Shown: positions 16,209-23,010 of the stretch, piece by piece
Position numbering within the stretch: position 1 is the stretch's first letter
Layout: each line of letters starts with the position of its first letter
From: Holosporaceae bacterium
Lineage (GTDB): Bacteria > Pseudomonadota > Alphaproteobacteria > UBA3830
Reading direction: 5' to 3'
Length of the DNA: 32,219 nucleotides
NCBI GenBank assembly: GCA_031284365.1
Contig: JAISZX010000066.1
Coordinates: forward strand, 1-32,219
Notes under the pieces: model-generated
The model's input: only the letters and a program-made list of their open reading frames with translations
What the model was told of the DNA's origin: nothing
Database searches by the model: none
Made by a program: the position numbers and the translations under genes

Positions 16209-16237
16209 ATGATACTATATGCACGTACATATGTCAA
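16209..16237 (-). promoter_or_regulatory. promoter and operator of the toxin-antitoxin pair
   Basis: On the minus strand TTGACA (16232-16237, perfect consensus) and TATCAT (16209-16214) are exactly 17 bases apart, starting a few bases past the traH stop. The spacer holds a near-perfect 16-base palindrome (16217-16232, ATATG and CATAT around ACGT, one mismatched pair), a good site for the antitoxin to bind and block RNA polymerase. This promoter may also feed the genes downstream, traG included. Confidence 0.75.
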
Positions 16238-16242
16238 GCTTT

Positions 16243-17598
16243 TCATCGCACCTCCCGTCCCTTTTGCAGAGTTTCGAAGGTATTTTCGAGTTTTTTCTCG
16301 TAGATTTTGGTGCTTTCGATCATGATAAGCATTTGGTTCATCTGTTCGTAGGCCATCTTGCGCTTTCTGTTGATGGTCGCCTTGGCCTCCTGCAACTGAG
16401 AGAGAAATTTGTTGACTTCTTCGTCCGACACCTGGGCATTTTTGAGATTTGCCGTTTCCTCCAGCATTACGTCCAAAATCTCGGAAATATACTGATGTAT
16501 GAGATCAACGCAAATAATGTCTGTGAAGTCTCTTAAATCAAACTCCGATCTTTTGTAGGTGGTTAGCACGTTCACCATCTTGTATATGGGAAGACGCACT
16601 TTTCCGATGAACTCTATCTCGTTCTTGGTCAGCGGCTGATCGTTGATGGCTTTTTGGGTGATGTCCGAGAGCGTTTTTCTAACTCTATTGGCGAATCCTC
16701 CGGAAGCAATATTAAAATCCTTCGCTTGAACCCTGAGACATTTTCCAGTTTCATCACAGCCGTATCCGGACACATTCCCGCCTTCGAGCAAAGCTTTTAT
16801 CAGATCGTCGGTTACTTTACTTGGGTATCTGACTACTCTTCGATTTCCAGATTCCTGGAAGGAAACAATCGTGCCGGAGACGGTCATGCACAGATACCCC
16901 AGCTCCGGGTCCGAGGCCAGGTAACCATTGCGTTTAATAACTTCCCAGGCCACGTTAAATTCCTCTGCAAGAATGTCTTTGTATTCTGCTTCGCTGCTTT
17001 TTCCAGCAAGCACTCTGGAGCGATTACTTCCGGCTCCACATTCGTGTTTGGCCGCCACCCAGCCCTTAAACATGCCGCTCTTGCTGCCCATGGATGTGCA
17101 TATGTGCCGACTTGCGACATCAGACTTTGGCCATGCTCCTCCCACCAGAGTGGCCGCCATCTCGCAGGAGTTCATGCTGGCCTGATTGATTTTAGAAGCC
17201 ATATCCTGCAGCTCCGCCATCACCGATTGCACCGCAGGAGCAAATGTCTTCATGGCCAGCATAAAGCCGTAGCTGACAGCGCTGGAGCCTATGCTTTTCA
17301 TTGCGTCCACCAACTGCGCGCTGTTTACAAAGGAAAATCCTCCGGTAAACATATCTATGCCTCCGCAGCCGGCGTTGACATTAGGTAGCTGCAGCGTCGC
17401 CACTTGAGAATTCCTTGCCCTATTCCTGACGCTTAGCCCGCCTCCGTTGTAATATCCCGCAGATTGATCATGATGGACTCCAGGAGACGTGGAATTTGTC
17501 ACTGCTCCAAATTTTTTGAAAAACTCTTCCAGATCTGCGCCCACTCCGCAGTAGACATTCTGGAATAACAAAGAAAAAATCAGTAGTTCTTTTCTCAT
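16243..17598 (-). CDS. traH: TraH, conjugative pilus assembly protein
   Basis: TraH is a periplasmic protein of F-type systems needed to build the pilus, acting with TraF, TraW, TraU and TrbC. At 451 residues it is close to F TraH. It begins with a signal peptide (MRKELLIFSLLFQNVYCG). Family segments follow: GYYNGGGLSVRNR, LPNVNAGCGGIDMFTGGFSF (about 72-91), and LVGGAWPKSDVASRHIC. The C-terminal 80 residues look like a coiled coil, as in F TraH. It overlaps the traF stop by four bases (ATGA) and has a GGAG ribosome site. On F it is followed by traG; here a toxin-antitoxin pair and an ATPase gene intervene. Confidence 0.95.
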   Translation of the reverse strand: MRKELLIFSLLFQNVYCGVGADLEEFFKKFGAVTNSTSPGVHHDQSAGYYNGGGLSVRNRARNSQVATLQLPNVNAGCGGIDMFTGGFSFVNSAQLVDAMKSIGSSAVSYGFMLAMKTFAPAVQSVMAELQDMASKINQASMNSCEMAATLVGGAWPKSDVASRHICTSMGSKSGMFKGWVAAKHECGAGSNRSRVLAGKSSEAEYKDILAEEFNVAWEVIKRNGYLASDPELGYLCMTVSGTIVSFQESGNRRVVRYPSKVTDDLIKALLEGGNVSGYGCDETGKCLRVQAKDFNIASGGFANRVRKTLSDITQKAINDQPLTKNEIEFIGKVRLPIYKMVNVLTTYKRSEFDLRDFTDIICVDLIHQYISEILDVMLEETANLKNAQVSDEEVNKFLSQLQEAKATINRKRKMAYEQMNQMLIMIESTKIYEKKLENTFETLQKGREVR

Positions 17599-18431
17599 TG
17601 CAATTCTCCGTCACCCATGATTGAGACAATCCTTTCCTCCATCTCCTGAATGGATATCATTCCAATTGCCACTGGTATTACGTGCCCTGATTTGGGATTT
17701 ACGGCGAACAGCGATGGATATGTGTTCACTCCCCAGGTTTCCGCTAGACCGTTGTCTCGAACGCTCCTCTCGAACAACTCATGCGTTTCACCAAATTCAC
17801 TGATGGCCAGCACGTCCCAGTCGTATTTTTCGCTAAATCCTTTAACCACAGGAGCAAATGCATCGCAGTAGGGACAATTATTCTTGAAAAAGAAGAACAA
17901 TCCATATTTTTGGGACAATTCATGGATTTTTTCTTCCGCCAGTCTCTTTTGTTCCGCCAAATAGATATGTCGAGCATTCTGGGACATGGGAGATTCCTGC
18001 GTATAATCTATGTCCGGAGTCTTGTATACGTTTTGCATCCAGACTTTTGCGAATTCTCCGGATTTTTGTATTATCTCGTATTGCATTTTTTGATAATTGA
18101 ACACGTTTTGAGAAGTGGGATACATCACGGCCGCCGCTTTGGCCTCCTCCAATTGTGCTTGATATAGTTTTAGCTCCTCTGTGGCAGGATATTGAGCAGA
18201 AATAGAAGAATCTTTAGACTCCTGGTTGGTATTAAAATCATCGGGTTGAGCCTCAGGCTCATACCAGTGCCAGCCTCTGGCGTGATCATCATAGAAGGAT
18301 TTTCCGTCCTCGGCATTGGATAAACCAGTTAAAAATAGAAAAATTATCAAACAGTTAACCATTAATTTCACTTTTCTAAATGCCGCCCGAGCGGCATAAT
18401 TCCATTCATCGCCTGTACTGCAAGTACTCAT
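17595..18431 (-). CDS. traF: TraF, thioredoxin-fold pilus assembly protein
   Basis: TraF is a periplasmic thioredoxin-like protein of the F-type assembly set. The C-terminal half has the fold, with FFFFKNNCPYCDAFAPVV: an intact CPYC active site at residues 186-189, where F TraF itself has lost its cysteines. NTYPSLFAVNP holds the expected cis-proline. It therefore probably handles disulfides in the cysteine-rich partners TraN, TraU and TraH. The 278 residues include an odd start: 23 residues precede what looks like the real signal peptide (MVNCLIIFLFLTGLSNA), and most are encoded by a dispersed palindromic repeat. The first ATG has a strong GGAGG six bases upstream and overlaps the traN stop; the inner ATG has no clear ribosome site. 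Confidence 0.93.
   Translation of the reverse strand: MSTCSTGDEWNYAARAAFRKVKLMVNCLIIFLFLTGLSNAEDGKSFYDDHARGWHWYEPEAQPDDFNTNQESKDSSISAQYPATEELKLYQAQLEEAKAAAVMYPTSQNVFNYQKMQYEIIQKSGEFAKVWMQNVYKTPDIDYTQESPMSQNARHIYLAEQKRLAEEKIHELSQKYGLFFFFKNNCPYCDAFAPVVKGFSEKYDWDVLAISEFGETHELFERSVRDNGLAETWGVNTYPSLFAVNPKSGHVIPVAIGMISIQEMEERIVSIMGDGELQ
18372..18420 (-). repeat. palindromic repeat, copy A, inside the 5' end of traF
   Basis: The core hairpin is ATGCCGC and GCGGCAT (18380-18397) with a four-base loop, TCGG in the sense strand. The flank reads CAGGCGATGAATGGAATT upstream in the sense strand and TTTAGAAAA after it, matching copy C closely and copy B more loosely. It is translated as GDEWNYAARAAFRK between the traF start codon and the signal peptide. 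Confidence 0.75.
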
Positions 18432-20341
18432 TTGCCGCCTCCAACTTTCAGAGAACCGGTCAGATGTCTCATGTTTTCTTTAAGGTAAGCCGCTTCAGAT
18501 GCTCCAGAGCGCCGCCTGGGCGGCGTAACGTCATTAACCGCCAGTGGCGCAGCCACCATCTGCTCCCTAATGCGATCTAGTTCTCCTTCCCTTGCAAAGT
18601 GTTCTCCGCCCTGAGGCTTAAACTTGCCCATAATATCGTTGGTAATTTCTGTTAAATCTAATCTCGAAAAGTCGATCCGGCTCAGCTGTTCTGGAGTAAA
18701 TCCTCCGCAGCTAGGGTGTTCTGAGTCTCCAAAGTTCATGCCCAATTGCGGCTTTCCCTGCTCCTGCAAAAGTTTTGCGAACTTCGTTCCAAAGCAACAG
18801 AATACTGATTTTTTTCTCAGGCAGAATTTCGTAAATCCCACATTTATCTCTTCTGCACAATGGGTTCCGACATATATGCATTTCCCTTCTTCACGGAGTT
18901 TTGCCAGAGTTTTAGCGTCCTCGTCGCATCTTGTGAGGCCAAGACTCACACCCAGCCCCTTTCCGTTGCCACAACAATCTTTGATGCCAACTCCTATTCT
19001 GATTTTATTGCAGGAGCGATCTTGTCCCTTGAATATATTGATATTCGCCGTACCGTCCATCTCTTTTCTCGCCTCTTCCAGAATCGAAAGGTATCCCAAA
19101 GCCTGAATCATATCTTTGTCGGATTCGTAACTGGAATCGATGCAGTCTCCTCCCAAACAAAACGGATTTTTCTTAGAAAATTTATGTTTAGCCACCACAA
19201 CTCTATCTCTACATTTAAACTTCCATCTCCAGCGCAAACATTTGCCATCTTTTTCTTCCAGACATTCCGGATCAGGCTGCCGAGAGTACCCTCTGGCTTT
19301 CAGATCTGTGCAGGTATCTTTGCAGGACGATCTACAGCCAAAGGTCATGGTTCTACCCCAGGAGCCATTCACCTTTTTTCCTTTCCAGAACTTCTCCGAA
19401 GGCGGATCGTCCTCAAATGATTCGTAGCGACACAATCCCTGGTCGCACAATTCTTCATAGTGTTTGTAGGCGTCGTCTGGAATCCAATAATGCTCTCCGG
19501 TGTCATTCACAACCCGATGATGGAGATAGGCGTTTCCTATTTCTCCCCAGGGGATGTATTCATCGCTGGCTCCTCCCAGAAGCTTGGTTATCAGCGTCGC
19601 AGCACTTACTACGTGATTTTGTAATGCCGGCACCAAATAACAACTTGGGTGTATCCAGGGATGACCGTTTTGCTGTATGGTTTTCCTCAAAATCACATTT
19701 ACTCCGTTTACTCGATAGGTTTCGTCCACATAAGCTCCTCCCCAGGAAACTGTGCTTATATGGGTAATGTCGTTAAATACTCCATCTTCCCGAAATATCT
19801 CTTCTGGTTCGTCAACTATTTCCACTTTGATGGTCAAATATCCGTGATTCCCACAATTCTGACCCGCCGTTATATATGGAGGAGTCTGAAGATACACGTA
19901 CCTCTTCTTGATCATTCTTGCTTTTACAAAATACTCTTCGTCCGGACATTCTTCGCAGGTTTCAATGGTGTAGTCATCGCTCCCTTCTTCCACAGATTCC
20001 GTTTCTTCAAAAGCCCGCTCCGGATGTTGGTGTATTTCTTCAGATCGAGTCATAAACGGTTCGGTATCGTCCAATATGTAAGGCTTACGAGTTTTGTGAA
20101 TGTTCCGCAAATCCCTGCCGTGTTCTGTTTGTTCCAAATGTTCGAATGATTTAGATAATTCGGTCCTGTTGATAAAAACTCCATCTCGATATTGAGGTAC
20201 ATGAGTCTTGTGGGCTCCGGATTTTATTTCACCCTCTATGTCGTTTTTGCTGGATTCGGCCACCCGTTTCCCATGCTCAAACGAATCCCTCACGGCTTCT
20301 GCTTTGAAGAACGATAAAAACATCAGTAATGTCATTATCAT
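18428..20341 (-). CDS. traN: TraN, cysteine-rich outer-membrane mating-pair stabilisation protein
   Basis: TraN sits in the outer membrane and holds donor and recipient together during F-type conjugation. This 637-residue protein has a signal peptide ending near AEA (residue 16), a charged spacer, then a cysteine-rich body. The C-terminal family block is clear: NPFCLGGDCIDSSYESDKDM, IKDCCGNGKGLGVSLGLTRC, FCLRKKSVFCCFGTKFAKLLQEQG, and EHPSCGGF...LSRIDFSRLDL, each matching the layout of F TraN. The variable first half (to about residue 260) would contain the receptor-contact region. The start overlaps the trbC stop by four bases with a GGAGGGG ribosome site. A palindromic repeat is read through near the C-terminus (APLAVNDVTPPRRRSGA), outside the conserved block. 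Confidence 0.95.
   Translation of the reverse strand: MIMTLLMFLSFFKAEAVRDSFEHGKRVAESSKNDIEGEIKSGAHKTHVPQYRDGVFINRTELSKSFEHLEQTEHGRDLRNIHKTRKPYILDDTEPFMTRSEEIHQHPERAFEETESVEEGSDDYTIETCEECPDEEYFVKARMIKKRYVYLQTPPYITAGQNCGNHGYLTIKVEIVDEPEEIFREDGVFNDITHISTVSWGGAYVDETYRVNGVNVILRKTIQQNGHPWIHPSCYLVPALQNHVVSAATLITKLLGGASDEYIPWGEIGNAYLHHRVVNDTGEHYWIPDDAYKHYEELCDQGLCRYESFEDDPPSEKFWKGKKVNGSWGRTMTFGCRSSCKDTCTDLKARGYSRQPDPECLEEKDGKCLRWRWKFKCRDRVVVAKHKFSKKNPFCLGGDCIDSSYESDKDMIQALGYLSILEEARKEMDGTANINIFKGQDRSCNKIRIGVGIKDCCGNGKGLGVSLGLTRCDEDAKTLAKLREEGKCIYVGTHCAEEINVGFTKFCLRKKSVFCCFGTKFAKLLQEQGKPQLGMNFGDSEHPSCGGFTPEQLSRIDFSRLDLTEITNDIMGKFKPQGGEHFAREGELDRIREQMVAAPLAVNDVTPPRRRSGASEAAYLKENMRHLTGSLKVGGGK
18500..18546 (-). 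repeat. palindromic repeat, copy B, inside the 3' end of traN
   Basis: The arms are CGCCGCC (18510-18516) and GGCGGCG (18519-18525). The sense-strand flanks, ACTGGCGGTTAATGACGTTA before and TCTGGAG after, align with copies A and C. It encodes LAVNDVTPPRRRSGA in the TraN tail, in the same frame as copy C but a different one from copy A. Confidence 0.65.
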
Positions 20342-20892
20342 TGCCCCTCCAGAAGCTTGGAATGTGCAAATTCCAATGTCACATTGCCGGACAATCTGTT
20401 GATTTCTACGCCGTTTTTTATCAACACAAATGTGGGAACTTTTTTGATGTTGTATTGCCTGAACAAATCTGGATGAATCTGAAGCTGTAGCCCTTTCGGA
20501 TTAATCTCCAGTATCTTGTTCTTAGTTTTCAAAAAAGAATCTTCGTGAATACCTCTAAGCACAAGTGTTGCGTTATACTTTTGGGATTGATCGCCTAGCT
20601 CCATCAATGACGCTTTTGGCATCGAAAATGACACAAACACGATGATGCCGTTTTCTAAAGTTGCTTCTTTGTTCGGAATATTCTGAATTCCAGAGCCGCA
20701 ATCTTTGCAGCCATCTTCAGTGGCAGGAAGCTCGCCAGTTATGAACTCTAACTCTTTCGCCATGTTATAAACTTTCTCAAGATTGAGTCTTTGCTGTTTC
20801 GCGAATTTTACGTCCTCAGAAGTTCGATCCTGAGCTGCGGAAAAATCAAATGCCACAATAATCAGAAGGACTCCTCCTATAAAAGGCAGCAT
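20338..20892 (-). CDS. trbC: TrbC, F-type pilin assembly protein
   Basis: TrbC is a periplasmic thioredoxin-like protein that works with TraW in F-pilus assembly. The family core is clear: IIVFVSFSMPKASLMELG, then TLVLRGI, then FRQYNIKKVPTFVLI and a final FAHSKL. A CKDCG cysteine pair lies in the spacer after the signal peptide. The frame is open for 62 more codons upstream, inside traU, but the start is placed at 20892. That ATG has TGGAG nine bases before it and opens a clear signal peptide (MLPFIGGVLLIIVAFDFSAA). This gives 184 residues and a 16-base overlap with the end of traU. Confidence 0.92.
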   Translation of the reverse strand: MLPFIGGVLLIIVAFDFSAAQDRTSEDVKFAKQQRLNLEKVYNMAKELEFITGELPATEDGCKDCGSGIQNIPNKEATLENGIIVFVSFSMPKASLMELGDQSQKYNATLVLRGIHEDSFLKTKNKILEINPKGLQLQIHPDLFRQYNIKKVPTFVLIKNGVEINRLSGNVTLEFAHSKLLEGQ

Positions 20893-21851
20893 TGTCTTTT
20901 TCTCCAGATCAAATATCCAAAATCTTCTCCCGTGTATGGTTTTTCTTTTCCTCCTTCCCAATGAACACTGGTTCGCCCAAGTGGCTTGCACCCGCCCTTG
21001 CCTGTCGTTGAAGACGGATACAGCATCTGCTGCTTGTATTGGCTCTTCATCATCAGGGGCATTAAATATGGTCCACACATTCCGCTTTTGCCGATGGTTC
21101 CCTGAGCCAATAATTCCCTATGCATTTTCGCCAACATGCGAGACGTTAGAAGAAGAGATGCTTGCACTCCTCCAATATGATATGGAACATGTCCCGTATA
21201 CGGATAAATGCTCCCCTGACATCCGGCGCACCAAAACATCTCGTCCAGAGGAAAACCGGCGGTCGCAGCAACGGAATCCGCGGCACAAGCTGCTTGCGCT
21301 ATTGGATTGCCAAATATTACTGCTTCAGGATTTAGCACAAATGCCGTCTCATCATCGTTCCACAGAGGATCAAATTCTGTGATGTAAGCAACATCCATCT
21401 GCCCCTTTTCCATGCAAACGAAATTGGTGAGAAGTTCCAGCCAATATAGGACTGGGTAAATGTAGTAATGAACCTGATAAAAACTGCTTTTCGTATTGTT
21501 GGTAGTGGCGCCGGTGGAAACGTTTCCATGTCCTCGAATACTGTCCGCTCCTATCTGGAGACCACCCATGTTCACAAGACAAAATTTCACTCTTGTAACG
21601 TCGATTAGTCTTGCCGGTTCCCAAAACGATACCGGAATGCCGATGCGAGGAATCGGTTTTTCGCAGGTGCAGAGAATTTCTCTAGGGTTACTGGTATCTT
21701 CCCCACTTGGAGATACTTTTAGTCCGCAGATTGTTATGGGAAACAAACAACTCCAACATATGTCGGTGGCGGGATTAACAAACCTGCCGGTGCATTTGCC
21801 ATATCCCTCAAACATCAATAACAAAGAAAAAATGCAGATAAAAAACCTCAT
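20877..21851 (-). CDS. traU: TraU, periplasmic pilus assembly and DNA transfer protein
   Basis: TraU is one of the most conserved F-type proteins, periplasmic and needed for DNA transfer and, more weakly, for piliation. This 324-residue copy follows the family throughout: signal peptide (MRFFICIFSLLLMFEGYGKC), then PATDICWSCLFPITICG, PIPRIGIPVSFWEPARLIDV, FYQVHYYIYPVLYWLELL, EFDPLWNDDETAFVLNPEAV, MFWCAGCQGSIYPYTGHV and MCGPYLMPLMMKSQYK. Conserved cysteines are present. Length is like F TraU (330). It starts 13 bases after traW, and its end overlaps trbC. Confidence 0.97.
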   Translation of the reverse strand: MRFFICIFSLLLMFEGYGKCTGRFVNPATDICWSCLFPITICGLKVSPSGEDTSNPREILCTCEKPIPRIGIPVSFWEPARLIDVTRVKFCLVNMGGLQIGADSIRGHGNVSTGATTNNTKSSFYQVHYYIYPVLYWLELLTNFVCMEKGQMDVAYITEFDPLWNDDETAFVLNPEAVIFGNPIAQAACAADSVAATAGFPLDEMFWCAGCQGSIYPYTGHVPYHIGGVQASLLLTSRMLAKMHRELLAQGTIGKSGMCGPYLMPLMMKSQYKQQMLYPSSTTGKGGCKPLGRTSVHWEGGKEKPYTGEDFGYLIWRKRQCCLL

Positions 21852-21864
21852 GCGATATTTTCCA

Positions 21865-22500
21865 TTATTCCGTTACCCCAACTGTTTCTTCGATAATCGT
21901 GAGTAGCTTCGCGCCTTGTTTCTGAAAAACAATCGCCGGAATATGTCGTATTCCTAATTTCGTTGTCAGTATGCCGTGCTGATCAAAATAAACGGCCCGA
22001 TCTAACTGATTTTGCAAATCAAAAGGCGAGCCATTCACCAAAACAATCTTGCCGGACTCATGTCCATGAATGGTTGCATCCTTCAGTTTCGAAATTGCCC
22101 ATTTGATGTGTTTTCCAGCGCCTCCATCTATGAATAACAGTGGTTTTGAGAGACCTATCTTGTTTAGAGGGTTAAACCGTTCTCCTTTTTTCACAAAAAC
22201 CTGCCCCTTGTGGTCGGATAGGTCTCTTGTCACCGTAATTGTTGGATCAAACTTATATTCCTTTGTCTTCTGGGTGTGCGTAATTCCGACAATCGGTTGT
22301 GGATGCAAAATCATTTCTTTAATCCTGCTTTCTACTTTTATTTTTTCGGACTCCCATACGCCCGTTTTCTCCAACTCTCTAAGCCTAGAAAAAATCTGCT
22401 CCAATAAGTCCCTCTCCGCTATCTCAAATGTCTCTCCAAATACTCCAAGGTCCTTGGCTTCAGTGGATACGACGGCAAAAAACAGTAGCAAAATCAGCAT
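21865..22500 (-). CDS. traW: TraW, pilus assembly protein
   Basis: TraW is a periplasmic F-type assembly protein that partners TrbC. This 211-residue protein has a signal peptide (MLILLLFFAVVSTEA), then the family start KDLGVFGETFEIAERDLLEQI. Later family segments are FDPTITVTRDLSDHKGQVFV, RFNPLNKIGLSKPLLFIDG and a thioredoxin-like end with GIRHIPAIVFQKQG. Length matches F TraW (210). It follows the S26 peptidase gene after 27 bases and has a modest GAGAAAAG ribosome site. Confidence 0.95.
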   Translation of the reverse strand: MLILLLFFAVVSTEAKDLGVFGETFEIAERDLLEQIFSRLRELEKTGVWESEKIKVESRIKEMILHPQPIVGITHTQKTKEYKFDPTITVTRDLSDHKGQVFVKKGERFNPLNKIGLSKPLLFIDGGAGKHIKWAISKLKDATIHGHESGKIVLVNGSPFDLQNQLDRAVYFDQHGILTTKLGIRHIPAIVFQKQGAKLLTIIEETVGVTE

Positions 22501-22527
22501 TAGCTTTTCTCAATTATTACCTTCGTG

Positions 22528-23010
22528 CTACGGCGCAATTTCTTCATTTGGCGCTGTCACCAATCCAAACACTCGACCTCGGATATCAGATGCCGAAATC
22601 AATCCAAATTCCTTGTATCTGGAGTCCAAACTATCAGGATGTGTTCCGGCGACAAAAACGTACCCTTCTGGAATTTTTCCCTCTTCCATGGGGCTAAGAA
22701 GCTCTGCCTTTTGGACCTCGCCTACCCTCGCCTCTCCCACATAAACAACTCTACCAACACGCTGAATTTCGTCTCCGGGGACTCCAACCATATATTTAAC
22801 AAACGTCCGTCCTCTAAAATCGAAGGCACATAAACCTCCTTTCTTTGGCTTGAGGTTATATATTTGCAAACACACTCTGAAAGGCACAGATGTCGAATTC
22901 AAAAAGATGAGTCTCATCTGGCTAATAACAACCAAACAAACAAAGCAAATAAATAGTCCCCAAAGTAAAACCCTCGGATGATTTTCACTTAACCAATTAA
23001 AAAGCTTCAT
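22528..23010 (-). CDS. S26-family conjugative transfer signal peptidase (TraF/TrhF type)
   Basis: This 160-residue protein is a membrane-anchored serine peptidase of the S26 family found in many transfer operons, where it processes pilin or other exported components. One membrane span covers residues 15-31. The catalytic serine is S41 in NSTSVPFRV and the lysine is K72 in FVKYMVGVPGDEI. The closing motif is AGTHPDSLDSRYKEFG followed by IRGRVFG. F itself lacks such a gene and uses host LepB, but R27-like, P-type and RAGE operons have one. It overlaps traC by 14 bases with AGGAGAG before its ATG. The symbol traF is used for this family elsewhere but is left out to avoid confusion with the thioredoxin-fold TraF. 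Confidence 0.92.
   Translation of the reverse strand: MKLFNWLSENHPRVLLWGLFICFVCLVVISQMRLIFLNSTSVPFRVCLQIYNLKPKKGGLCAFDFRGRTFVKYMVGVPGDEIQRVGRVVYVGEARVGEVQKAELLSPMEEGKIPEGYVFVAGTHPDSLDSRYKEFGLISASDIRGRVFGLVTAPNEEIAP

Noticed and set aside
16654-17388. 244-residue plus-strand frame opposite traH
   Set aside because: It is antisense to a clear TraH and has the histidine- and serine-rich make-up of a shadow.
20893-21078. Longer TrbC starting inside traU
   Set aside because: The extension is a shadow of traU. The ATG at 20892 has a good ribosome site and opens a signal peptide.
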